Shown piece by piece: positions 43,014 to 50,310 of a DNA stretch of 61,995 nucleotides. A program made the translations under genes and the position numbers. The DNA comes from Treponema sp. (GTDB lineage: Bacteria; Spirochaetota; Spirochaetia; Treponematales; Treponemataceae), in NCBI GenBank assembly GCA_016293915.1, contig JAEDCY010000016.1, positions 1-61,995 of the forward strand. Reading direction: 5' to 3'. Within the stretch, counting starts at the first letter, position 1. Every line of letters starts with the position of its first letter. The notes below the pieces were generated by a model. It saw only the letters and a program-made list of their open reading frames with translations. It was not told the DNA's origin and searched no databases.

Positions 43014-43164
43014 GTCATGCTGAACCTTTGCAGCACAGCTGCTCGGAGACTCGCTAAAAATAGTCCACTGGACTATTTTTGCCCTGCTACGCAGTGCCGC
43101 TCCCTATGTTTCAGCATCTACACTACATTTAGAGCTATAGATTCCGAAACAAATTAGGAATGAC
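43014..43164 (-). repeat. Palindrome with nested F element, plus a second palindrome
   Basis: GTCATGCTGAAC (from 43014) is split by an F element in minus orientation (43025-43105), and TTTCAGCATC resumes after it. The F core reads AAATAGTCC/GGACTATTT, a compensated change from AAACAGTCC/GGACTGTTT in other copies. A further ATTCCGAAAC ... TAGGAATGAC palindrome ends at 43164, next to the lon promoter. Confidence 0.85.
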
Positions 43165-43173
43165 ACAAAATAT

Positions 43174-43203
43174 TTGACGATTACCTCTAAAAATCAGTAT
43201 ATT
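43174..43203 (+). promoter_or_regulatory. Promoter of lon (leaderless)
   Basis: TTGACG at 43174-43179, an 18-base spacer and TATATT at 43198-43203. The ATG at 43210 follows after 6 bases without a ribosome site. Confidence 0.7.
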
Positions 43204-43209
43204 TAAAAT

Positions 43210-45633
43210 ATGGCTAAAGATAATAACTCGAACGAGAATTCTATAATTTCAGCAGACCAGCTGCTCCCTAATAAACTAACTTTGATTCCTCTAGCAGGAC
43301 GTCCAATATTTCCAGGTATTTTTACACCTCTTATGATTAATTCAGCAGACGATGTAAAGGTTGTGGAAGAAGCTTACGAAAAAGAAGGCTTTATTGGAAT
43401 CGTTATGCTTAAAAATGATGCAGAAACACCAACACTGACAGATTTGCATCAGGTTGGAACTGCAGCCCGTATCATTAAAAAGGTTAATTTGCCTGATGGC
43501 GGAATAAATATTTTTATTTCTACTGTTAAGCGTTTTAAAATCAGAAAAGTGCTTCACAATGCTGCTCCAATGGCTGCGGCTGTAGAATATCTTGAAGATG
43601 AAGAAGCAGATACTTTTGAAGTAAAGGCTCTTACCCGTGCACTCATCAGTGAGATGAAAGAAGTGAGTGAGAATAATCCGCTTTTCTCAGAAGAGATGCG
43701 CCTTAATATGGTAAACATCGACAATCCTGGAAAAATTGCAGACTTTATTGCTTCTATTTTGAATGTTGATAAGGATGAACAGCAGAAGATTCTTGAAACA
43801 GTAAATGTACGTCAGCGAATGGAACAGGTTCTTGTTTTCATCAAAAAGGAACAGGAGCTGCTTCGTGTTCAGAAAAAAATTCAGAATGAGCTCAATGACC
43901 GCATAGAAAAAAATCAGCGCGAATATTTCCTTCGCGAAGAAATGAAGTCTATTCAGGAAGAACTTGGAGAAACTCCGGACGGTAACGAAACAGATTATCA
44001 GAAATTTAAGAAAAAGATTGAAGAGCTGGCCTTTGAAGGTGAAATAAAAGAAACTGTCGACAGCGAGCTTTCAAAACTTTCTATGATGGATCCGAATTCA
44101 TCTGAATGGCTGGTGACACGAAATTATCTTGAACTTATTACACAGCTGCCATGGAAAGTTCCTGCAGTTGATGATTACGATTTGACCCGTGCTAAGAAAA
44201 TTCTTGAAGATGACCATTTTGGTCTTGATGATGTAAAGAAGCGTATCATTGAATATCTTGCTGTCCGCAAAATGAAAAAGGATGCCAAGGGATCTATTCT
44301 GCTTCTGGTTGGACCTCCGGGAGTTGGTAAGACTTCTGTGGGCCGTTCAATTGCAAATGCAATGAATAAGCCTTTCTACCGCTTTTCTGTAGGTGGAATG
44401 CGGGATGAGGCTGAAATCAAAGGTCACCGAAGAACTTATATTGGCGCTATGCCTGGTAAAATTATTCAGGGACTCAAAATTACAAAGTCCAGCACTCCTG
44501 TCTTTTTGATTGATGAAGTTGATAAGATGGGCTCAAGCCATAACGGAGACCCGGCAAGCGCTTTGCTTGAGGTTCTGGATCCGGAACAGAATGTAAGCTT
44601 CCGTGATACTTATCTGGATCTGCCATTTGATATTTCTAATGTCTTCTTTATTCTGACAGCTAATACTCTGGATACTGTGCCGGAGCCGCTCCTTGACCGT
44701 GCTGAGATTATTCACCTGAGCGGATATATTGATCAGGAAAAACTTGAGATTGCGAAGAAATATCTGATTCCAAAAAACCTTGCTAAAAATGGACTTTCAA
44801 AAAATCAGGTAAAATATACAAAAGCAGCTCTTCTTGAAATTGCAGAAGAGTATGCCCGTGAATCAGGTGTGCGTAATTACGAAAAGTGTCTGGATAAGAT
44901 TCACAGAAAGATTGTTACTGAGATGATTTTTGGTGCCGAGAAAACTGCTCAGAAATCTCCCGTGGTTTCGATACGCCCTGACGGGCACTCAACCACCGGA
45001 AACAGCGTAACTATCGACGCTCCAGATCTCTATAAATACTTGGGTAAGCCAGTCTTTGACGAAAGCCAGATAAAGGTTGCAGCCGTCCCGGGAACTGCAA
45101 TTGGTCTTGCCTGGACAAGCATGGGTGGCGACACACTTTTGATAGAGGCAACTTCTTTTGCCGGAAAAACAGGGCTTGTGCTCACCGGGCAGATGGGCGA
45201 TGTTATGAAGGAATCCAGCCAGATTGCTTTTGACTGGGCAAGAAAGTTTGTACTTGAGCGTGGCGAAAAGGATGCAAAATGGTTTGAAGAGAATATCGTT
45301 CACCTTCATATTCCAGAGGGAGCAACACCAAAAGATGGCCCTAGTGCCGGAATCACAATGGCAACAACATTCGTTTCACTATTGCTTGGAAAAAAGATTA
45401 AGCCTCATCTTGCTATGACAGGTGAACTTTCTTTGACTGGTCAGGTTCTGCCAATCGGCGGCCTTAGGGAAAAGACTGTTGCCGCAAAGAGAAATAAAAT
45501 CAAGACAATAATTATTCCAAAGGCCAACGAGCGTGACCTTGAAGATATTCCAGACCACGTAAAGCAGGGAATTAAATTTATTTCTGTGAGTGATGTGCAT
45601 GAAGTGCTTGAGATTGCGCTTGGTGTGAAATGA
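43210..45633 (+). CDS. lon: ATP-dependent protease Lon with an in-frame repeat insertion
   Basis: This 807-residue Lon degrades misfolded and regulatory proteins. It has the N-terminal LAN domain (IPLAGRPIFPGIFTPLMI), an AAA+ module with Walker A GPPGVGKT (368-375) and the DEVDK Walker B, and a C-terminal Ser-Lys protease domain with S712 (KDGPSAG) and K755 (GGLREK). Residues 585-596 (VVSIRPDGHSTT) are encoded by a roughly 36-bp palindrome at 44962-44997 that also occurs between genes. They sit in the linker between the AAA lid and the protease domain. The reading frame is intact, so the enzyme should work. Confidence 0.95.
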   Translation: MAKDNNSNENSIISADQLLPNKLTLIPLAGRPIFPGIFTPLMINSADDVKVVEEAYEKEGFIGIVMLKNDAETPTLTDLHQVGTAARIIKKVNLPDGGINIFISTVKRFKIRKVLHNAAPMAAAVEYLEDEEADTFEVKALTRALISEMKEVSENNPLFSEEMRLNMVNIDNPGKIADFIASILNVDKDEQQKILETVNVRQRMEQVLVFIKKEQELLRVQKKIQNELNDRIEKNQREYFLREEMKSIQEELGETPDGNETDYQKFKKKIEELAFEGEIKETVDSELSKLSMMDPNSSEWLVTRNYLELITQLPWKVPAVDDYDLTRAKKILEDDHFGLDDVKKRIIEYLAVRKMKKDAKGSILLLVGPPGVGKTSVGRSIANAMNKPFYRFSVGGMRDEAEIKGHRRTYIGAMPGKIIQGLKITKSSTPVFLIDEVDKMGSSHNGDPASALLEVLDPEQNVSFRDTYLDLPFDISNVFFILTANTLDTVPEPLLDRAEIIHLSGYIDQEKLEIAKKYLIPKNLAKNGLSKNQVKYTKAALLEIAEEYARESGVRNYEKCLDKIHRKIVTEMIFGAEKTAQKSPVVSIRPDGHSTTGNSVTIDAPDLYKYLGKPVFDESQIKVAAVPGTAIGLAWTSMGGDTLLIEATSFAGKTGLVLTGQMGDVMKESSQIAFDWARKFVLERGEKDAKWFEENIVHLHIPEGATPKDGPSAGITMATTFVSLLLGKKIKPHLAMTGELSLTGQVLPIGGLREKTVAAKRNKIKTIIIPKANERDLEDIPDHVKQGIKFISVSDVHEVLEIALGVK
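44962..44997 (+). repeat. CGATAC palindrome inserted in frame in lon
   Basis: GTGGTTTCGATACGCCC, TGAC, GGGCACTCAACCAC matches the intergenic copies at 49445-49480 and 21834-21908. Arms GTGGTT and AACCAC are perfect, with an inner GCCC/GGGC stem. Confidence 0.9.
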
Positions 45634-45640
45634 TTTGTAA

Positions 45641-45688
45641 CCCCGAACCTTCGCGGCACAGCTGCTCAGAGATTCGGGGATTTTTTTT
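45641..45688. terminator. Repeat-derived terminator after lon
   Basis: CCCCGAA (45641-45647) pairs with TTCGGGG (45673-45679) and is followed by eight T residues (45681-45688). The loop region (CCTTCGCGGCACAGCTGCT) is a fragment of an F element, so a decayed composite repeat now serves as terminator between two convergent genes. Confidence 0.8.
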
Positions 45689-45917
45689 ATTCTACCTTAA
45701 ACTTGTTTACTGCATCGGACAGAATACCAACCGACTCTTGTGCCTGAGCAGAAATCTGGACAATACTCTGAGAGCTTGCACTCAGAGTTTCTAGGTCTAC
45801 AACCAAATCATTATATTCACCAAGAATACCTGAAACCTCTTCATTTAAGGTTTCCATTGCCTGATTGACAGTATCAACTGTTGATTTTATTCCATCATAC
45901 CCAGTTCTTTCAGCCAT
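45687..45917 (-). pseudogene. C-terminal remnant of a methyl-accepting chemotaxis protein
   Basis: The 76-residue frame (GIKSTVDTVNQAMETLNEEV, then SQSIVQISAQAQESVGILSDAVNKFKV) is the distal end of a chemoreceptor signalling coiled coil. Sensor, membrane, HAMP and hairpin-tip regions are absent. Chemoreceptor-like sequence begins exactly at the stop of the upstream esterase gene, with which the frame overlaps by 31 bases. This indicates a rearrangement that replaced the front of the receptor gene. A functional peptide is unlikely. Confidence 0.7.
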
Positions 45918-46765
45918 TCGTGAAGCGGCTGGTTATAGTGAAATTCAGTCATGAAAGGGCAGTCTTTCATACCAAAGCCGTGGCCTCCCCATTCGTAGCG
46001 GGCGAGGCGGCTTGGAATGCCGGCTTTCTGCAGGGCTTCGTATAGACGGAGCGAGTTTTCGGGAATTACAACAGGATCATCATCACAGACAACTACATAA
46101 GTTGGCGGCATATCAGCTGGAACGTTGAGCTCCATTGAGAACTCGTCTTTTCGTTCCTGAGTCTGATTTTTTGCTCCTTTGCCAAGCAGACTGTTTCGAC
46201 TCCATCGGTGGGCAATATCATCCTGCATAGAAACTACCGGGTAAACTGGAATTACAAAATCCGGGCGCAGTGAAACTTTGCAGTCTAGACCGAGCTTTGC
46301 AATTTCGTCGTGAGTCTGCCAGAACTCGCCGGCCATAGTTACAAGATGTCCTCCGGCAGAAAATCCGATAACTCCAACCTTGCTCGGGTCTATATCCCAC
46401 TGGTCAGCATTTTCGCGAACCAGTTGAATTGCACGCTGAATATCCTGAAGCATTGCAGGGTAGTGGTAAAGACTTTCTGCGGTACGGTATTTAAGTACGA
46501 AAGCTGTAACACCGTTCTGTGAAAACCAGGTTGCAGTTGAGTTTCCTTCGCTTTTTAATCCTAAATGATGATAGCTTCCACCTGGGCAGACAATGACTGC
46601 AGTATGTGTTTTTGGACTGCCTTCTGCAGGCTTATGCATAAACATTACAGAAGGCTGCTTTTCCATTCCTTTGACATTGCGCCAGAGATAAATTGTTGCA
46701 TCCTGAGCGAAAGCTGTAAGAGCTAAAAATATTGTAATTGCTAATGTTGTAATTATCTTTTTCAT
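45887..46765 (-). CDS. Exported alpha/beta hydrolase, esterase/lipase (BD-FAE-like)
   Basis: This 292-residue protein has a signal peptide (1-20, ending TAFAQD). The alpha/beta-hydrolase core contains VIVCPGGSYHHLGLKSEG (oxyanion region), the nucleophile elbow GFSAGGH, VVCDDDPVVIPENS (acid) and a catalytic His in YEWGGHGFG. Such secreted esterases in gut bacteria often remove acetyl or feruloyl groups from xylan. That fits the nearby GH10 xylanase, but the exact substrate is not shown. A receptor remnant abuts its 3' end. Confidence 0.82.
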   Translation of the reverse strand: MKKIITTLAITIFLALTAFAQDATIYLWRNVKGMEKQPSVMFMHKPAEGSPKTHTAVIVCPGGSYHHLGLKSEGNSTATWFSQNGVTAFVLKYRTAESLYHYPAMLQDIQRAIQLVRENADQWDIDPSKVGVIGFSAGGHLVTMAGEFWQTHDEIAKLGLDCKVSLRPDFVIPVYPVVSMQDDIAHRWSRNSLLGKGAKNQTQERKDEFSMELNVPADMPPTYVVVCDDDPVVIPENSLRLYEALQKAGIPSRLARYEWGGHGFGMKDCPFMTEFHYNQPLHEWLKELGMME

Positions 46766-46783
46766 AGAAGTATTTTAGCATTA

Positions 46784-46812
46784 TTGAGAGAATATTTCCA
46801 TTATGTTACACT
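46784..46812 (+). promoter_or_regulatory. Promoter of the HAD gene (leaderless)
   Basis: TTGAGA at 46784-46789, a 17-base spacer and TACACT at 46807-46812. The chosen ATG at 46821 lies 8 bases downstream. Confidence 0.55.
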
Positions 46813-46820
46813 TTGCCATT

Positions 46821-47477
46821 ATGAGTGAAAAAATGCCTGATATAAAAGCCATTATTTTTGATATGGATGGAGTAATTCTTGATTCAGAATCAATTTCAGA
46901 TATAACCTGGAGAAAGGCCGCAGAGGAAAAAGGCCTTACTGTAAATGACGAAATATTGAATGCCTGCCGAGGCTCAAACAAAAACGACACAATACAAACC
47001 TTAAAAAAATATTACGGCGCAGATTTTGCTAGCGAAGCCTTTCTTGAAAGAACCTCAGAGCTCTTTCATGAAATCGAAGAAAAGGATGGCATTCCTCTGC
47101 TTCCTTATGCAAAAGAAATTCTTGAGTATCTTAAACCTCGTTACCGTTTGGCACTGGCTTCTTCTACACGTGGGCCAACTGTAGAACGCCAGCTTCGTGC
47201 CGCTGGTGTAATTGATTTTTTTGAAACCCGCACAACAGGCGAAATGGTAGAACACAGTAAGCCAAATCCGGAAATCTATCTTATGGCCTGTAAATCAATC
47301 GGCATGAAGCCCGAAGAATGTGTCGCAATTGAAGACAGCCTGAATGGAATCCGAAGCGCACATGCGGCCGCCCTGCACCCGATTATGGTAATTGATAAGG
47401 TTCAGCCGACAGATGAGATTCGTGGAATGTGCGAGACAGTGTTTGAGTCTTTGGAAGAGGTAAAAACGGTTCTTTAA
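46821..47477 (+). CDS. HAD-superfamily phosphatase/phosphomutase (beta-phosphoglucomutase-like)
   Basis: The ATG at 46821 fits the promoter at 46784-46812; an ATG at 46803 would fall inside it. The 218-residue protein has motif I FDMDGVILDSE (nucleophile and acid Asp), a helical cap, motif II SSTRG, the motif III Lys in HSKPNPEIYL and motif IV IEDSLNGIRSAHAA. This pattern is that of subfamily IA enzymes such as beta-phosphoglucomutase or sugar-phosphate phosphatases. Substrate unknown. It is divergent from the esterase gene. Confidence 0.82.
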   Translation: MSEKMPDIKAIIFDMDGVILDSESISDITWRKAAEEKGLTVNDEILNACRGSNKNDTIQTLKKYYGADFASEAFLERTSELFHEIEEKDGIPLLPYAKEILEYLKPRYRLALASSTRGPTVERQLRAAGVIDFFETRTTGEMVEHSKPNPEIYLMACKSIGMKPEECVAIEDSLNGIRSAHAAALHPIMVIDKVQPTDEIRGMCETVFESLEEVKTVL

Positions 47478-47516
47478 ATATTCGATAAAATCATTTCCAC
47501 AATTTGTTTTTTAAAC

Positions 47517-47545
47517 TTGTAAAATGAAAACTCCTGTCGTATTAT
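47517..47545 (+). promoter_or_regulatory. Promoter of the 47553 gene (leaderless)
   Basis: TTGTAA at 47517-47522, a 17-base spacer and TATTAT at 47540-47545. The ATG follows after 7 bases. Confidence 0.65.
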
Positions 47546-47552
47546 TACTAAT

Positions 47553-48047
47553 ATGCCACTACAAATAACCGAAACTATTGCAGCAAATGAAAAGCTTTCC
47601 TCTGAACGCATTGACTATGATAAATATGAAGCAGAAACGATGGAAAAACTTCTTTCACGGGTGAAAGAGTGCGACCGCGATAATGCAAAGGAACTCATAT
47701 ATCATTGTATCAATGACTCAATTATTCATATTGAAATTTGTGATATTGACAATTGCTTTTCAGATGCTGCAGAAATTGAATATTTTGAATTCAATACAGT
47801 AGAGGAGGCAGAACCTCTTCTTTCAAAGCGTGGACCAATAAAGGCTTTGTTGGTTGTTATTTCAGCTGGCAAAGATGATGAACTGACAATGCTTGAAGTT
47901 CAGAACTGTTTGATTCGCATAGAATCTGCTTCCGGGCAGAAGCTTGAATCTGACAAGTTAATCTGGAGTCAGATTCAAAAAGCTCCTGTCGGATATTTGC
48001 AAATGTTAGTTCAGTTCAAGGTTATTCAAGAGCCTTTGCAACTCTGA
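47553..48047 (+). CDS. Hypothetical protein resembling an isolated FtsZ C-terminal domain
   Basis: This 164-residue soluble protein has no named family that I recognise with certainty. The second half (PIKALLVVISAGKDDELTML, EVQNCLIRIES, then SDKLIWSQIQKAP and LQMLVQFKVI) follows the strand-helix order of the FtsZ/tubulin C-terminal domain, where segments like LINITGGxDLTLxEVNEA and ANIIWGAxID occur. There is no GTP-binding half. It may be a divergent or structural relative. Its 3' end overlaps the convergent xylanase gene by 26 bases. Confidence 0.55.
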   Translation: MPLQITETIAANEKLSSERIDYDKYEAETMEKLLSRVKECDRDNAKELIYHCINDSIIHIEICDIDNCFSDAAEIEYFEFNTVEEAEPLLSKRGPIKALLVVISAGKDDELTMLEVQNCLIRIESASGQKLESDKLIWSQIQKAPVGYLQMLVQFKVIQEPLQL

Positions 48048-49344
48048 AGAATTCAGGTTTCTTGCTGCAGTCGTAATTAAACATTCCGCAGTAAGGGCCG
48101 TTCATCTTGTAGCTGTAATCATTTTTAGGAAGGGCTGGATTGTCACAGATTCCCCAGATGGCTACGCAGGTAAGGCTCTTTGTTTCGTCTGCGGCAGCAG
48201 TTAGCATTTTAAAGAAGTTTTCATAATAGGCGGCGTGCTGTTCTGCTTTTTCTTTTTCGTAGTTGCGGAGGGCAAGCTCTGTTACCTGAACTTCCAGTCC
48301 CATATTGCTGTAGAACTTGATTGCGCTTTCAAACAGCTTGATATCATTGGCATTCATACAGCCTGACTGCTGACCGTAACCACCGACGTAGCCTTGCATA
48401 CCGACACCGTCGCAGAGTTTTTCATCTTTATTGATGCTTTCGATAAGCTTGCCGATTGCTTCTCGTTTTGGAGAATAGAAGGTGTTGTAGTCGTTGTAGA
48501 AAAGTTTGATATTTGCATTTGCTTTTTTTGCGGCCTGGCGGGCATATTTGAAGGAAAGCTCAACGTAGTCAGGGCCGATAACATCGTAGAAATAATTTGT
48601 TGTACCACCGCGGCTGGTTCGGACTCTGCGAGGGTCGTCTGCCTTGCATTCATTAGTCCCGTCTGCAACTGCTTCGTTTACAACATCCCAGCAGTAAACT
48701 ACGCCCGGATATTTTTCTTCAAAATGAGCAACAACTTCTTCTATATAATATTGAAGTCTTTTTTTCATTACATCTGAAGAAACAAATGCGCCGTCGTTTT
48801 TGTAACCTTCGCGGAAGAACCATGAGGGCATATAAGCGTCCCATACAAGAACGTGACCACGGATTCCGATTCCGTTAGCCTGAGCAAATTCTGCAATTTT
48901 GTCTGCATTGTAGTAGTTCATAGCAGGCATGCCGTTTTCGTTTTTCTGGCTGGCGCTCTGGTTGAGAAGAGAGTAGGCCTTAAACTCGTTTCCGGCAGTA
49001 AGGCTGTTGAAGTCTGCCTTTACCATGTCGGTATAAGCTTTTTTCTGAAGATTCTGTGGATTGATTACTGTTCCAAGTTTAAAGCCGTGGCGGGCAGCAG
49101 ATTCATAAAGAGCTTCTTTTTGTTCAAAGCCTTCCATTTCGGCAGCCTGGGCCTTTTCTTCTTCTTTTGTTTTTTCTGTTGATTTCATAAATTTGGCAGC
49201 CATACCGGTTGCTTCGGAAGCGGCAGGTTTCATAACTGTTTCTTCCTTTTGAGTTGAAGCTACTGCATTTTTAGACTTTCCTGCACAGGTGATGAAAGTA
49301 AAAGCCGCAAGTGCTATTGCAGCTAGTGTGAATAGTTTTTTCAT
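48022..49344 (-). CDS. GH10 endo-1,4-beta-xylanase, lipoprotein or exported
   Basis: This 440-residue protein has a signal sequence with a lax spirochaetal lipobox (TFITC, Cys20) followed by a charged Ala/Glu/Lys linker to about residue 75. The GH10 barrel has HVLVWDAYMPSWF, the acid/base WDVVNEA (E224) and the nucleophile VTELAL (E356), then AIWGICDNPALP. It cleaves internal beta-1,4 bonds of xylan, probably at the cell surface. It lies near an exported esterase, giving a small xylan-degradation group. Confidence 0.92.
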   Translation of the reverse strand: MKKLFTLAAIALAAFTFITCAGKSKNAVASTQKEETVMKPAASEATGMAAKFMKSTEKTKEEEKAQAAEMEGFEQKEALYESAARHGFKLGTVINPQNLQKKAYTDMVKADFNSLTAGNEFKAYSLLNQSASQKNENGMPAMNYYNADKIAEFAQANGIGIRGHVLVWDAYMPSWFFREGYKNDGAFVSSDVMKKRLQYYIEEVVAHFEEKYPGVVYCWDVVNEAVADGTNECKADDPRRVRTSRGGTTNYFYDVIGPDYVELSFKYARQAAKKANANIKLFYNDYNTFYSPKREAIGKLIESINKDEKLCDGVGMQGYVGGYGQQSGCMNANDIKLFESAIKFYSNMGLEVQVTELALRNYEKEKAEQHAAYYENFFKMLTAAADETKSLTCVAIWGICDNPALPKNDYSYKMNGPYCGMFNYDCSKKPEFFRVAKALE

Positions 49345-49365
49345 TTTTCGTTTTCCTTATTATAT

Positions 49366-49435
49366 GGATTGCCACGTCGCTGCGCTCCTCGCAATGACAG
49401 CATAATACGTCATTGCGAGCGTAGCGAAGCAATCC
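49366..49435. repeat. Two inverted GGATTGC...GCAATGAC repeats
   Basis: Copy 1 at 49366-49398 (GGATTGCCACGTCGCTGC ... CTCGCAATGAC) faces copy 2 at 49409-49435 (GTCATTGCGAGCGTAGCGAA ... GCAATCC). This type of CATTGCGAGC palindrome is widespread in bacterial genomes. A decayed copy lies at about 30609. Confidence 0.8.
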
Positions 49436-49444
49436 ATGCATACT

Positions 49445-49480
49445 GGTGGTTTCGATACGCCCTTCGGGCACTCAACCACC
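49445..49480 (+). repeat. CGATAC palindrome, intergenic copy
   Basis: A clean 36-bp copy: GGTGGTTTCGATACGCCC, TTCG, GGGC, ACTCAACCACC. It lies between the YigZ and xylanase genes and serves as a reference for the copies inside lon and the aldo/keto reductase gene. Confidence 0.88.
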
Positions 49481-49486
49481 GTTACT

Positions 49487-50086
49487 TTATTTTACTAGAA
49501 TTCTACCATTCGAAATATCAAGGAGTTTACTTATAAATACCAGATACTCGCTTTCGTGGATTTCGCCTTGAATTGTGATTTCGGTACCGAAGTCTTCGGT
49601 CAGGCCAGAGATGTGGAAAAGCTCCATGTTATTTTTAATGAGCTTGTAGAGAGAATAGTCTGTTGTAAATGTGAAGCTCTTTTTAGCAACGAGTTCTTCA
49701 AAAAGCCCGGTCTCGTCGGCAGCTGCCAGGACTCCCTTTGCGCCGTTGCCGTAAGCTTTGACGAGGCCTCCAGTTCCCAGCAGTGTGCCGCCGAACCAGC
49801 GGGTGATTGTAAGCACAGTGTTTGTGCAGCCTCGGCCGCGGAGTACGTCCAGGGCAGGGCGGCCTGCCGTGCCGCTCGGCTCCCCGTCATCGCTCATTCC
49901 CATGACTTCGGCACCGGGGCCTATAACAAAGGCGTGCACCACATGGGTTGCGTCTGCATATTTAGCTTTCTGGTTTTTTACGAGTTCGCGAGCCCCGACC
50001 TGACTGTCGCAGGGAAAGAGCTCGGAGAGGAAGCGCGAGCCTTTTATGGTTTCTTCGTATTTGATGTAGGTTTTTAATATTTCCAT
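49487..50086 (-). CDS. YigZ/IMPACT (UPF0029) family protein
   Basis: This 199-residue protein has an N-terminal UPF0029/Impact domain with KGSRFLSELFPC, ATHVVHAFVIG, MSDDGEPSGTAGRPALDVL and LTITRWFGGTLLGTGGLVKAYG, and a small C-terminal alpha/beta domain as in E. coli YigZ. Family members act in translation-related regulation; the bacterial role is not established. It is cytoplasmic. Local GC is higher than in neighbours. GGAAAT before the ATG is a weak ribosome site. Confidence 0.87.
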   Translation of the reverse strand: MEILKTYIKYEETIKGSRFLSELFPCDSQVGARELVKNQKAKYADATHVVHAFVIGPGAEVMGMSDDGEPSGTAGRPALDVLRGRGCTNTVLTITRWFGGTLLGTGGLVKAYGNGAKGVLAAADETGLFEELVAKKSFTFTTDYSLYKLIKNNMELFHISGLTEDFGTEITIQGEIHESEYLVFISKLLDISNGRILVK

Positions 50087-50100
50087 TTTTTATCTTAATT

Positions 50101-50310
50101 GTCATGCTGATCCTGAAACAAGTTCAGGGTTCAGCATCTGTTGCATGAGATTCCGAAACAAGTTCGGAATGACACGGTATTGCGGGGGCGCTACGGGGGC
50201 GGAGCCCCCGTTAGAAGGGGTAGCGGAAAACGCCGAAGGCGGTTGGAGCGAGGGGGAGACTTCCCCCTCCTGCTAACCGCTAATAGCTAATAGCTAACCG
50301 CTAAAAGCTA
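50101..50310. repeat. Nested GTCAT palindromes, GC-rich hairpins and TAGCTAA heptamers
   Basis: A GTCATGCTGA ... TTCAGCATC palindrome (about 50101-50139) has a second palindrome (TCCTGAAAC, AAG, TTCAGG) inserted in its centre. A third, ATTCCGAAAC/TTCGGAATGAC, ends at 50174. GC-rich hairpins follow (GGGGGCGGAGCCCCC at about 50195-50209 and GGGGGAGACTTCCCCC at about 50252-50267), then CTAATAG/CTAACCG heptamers to about 50310. Confidence 0.75.
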
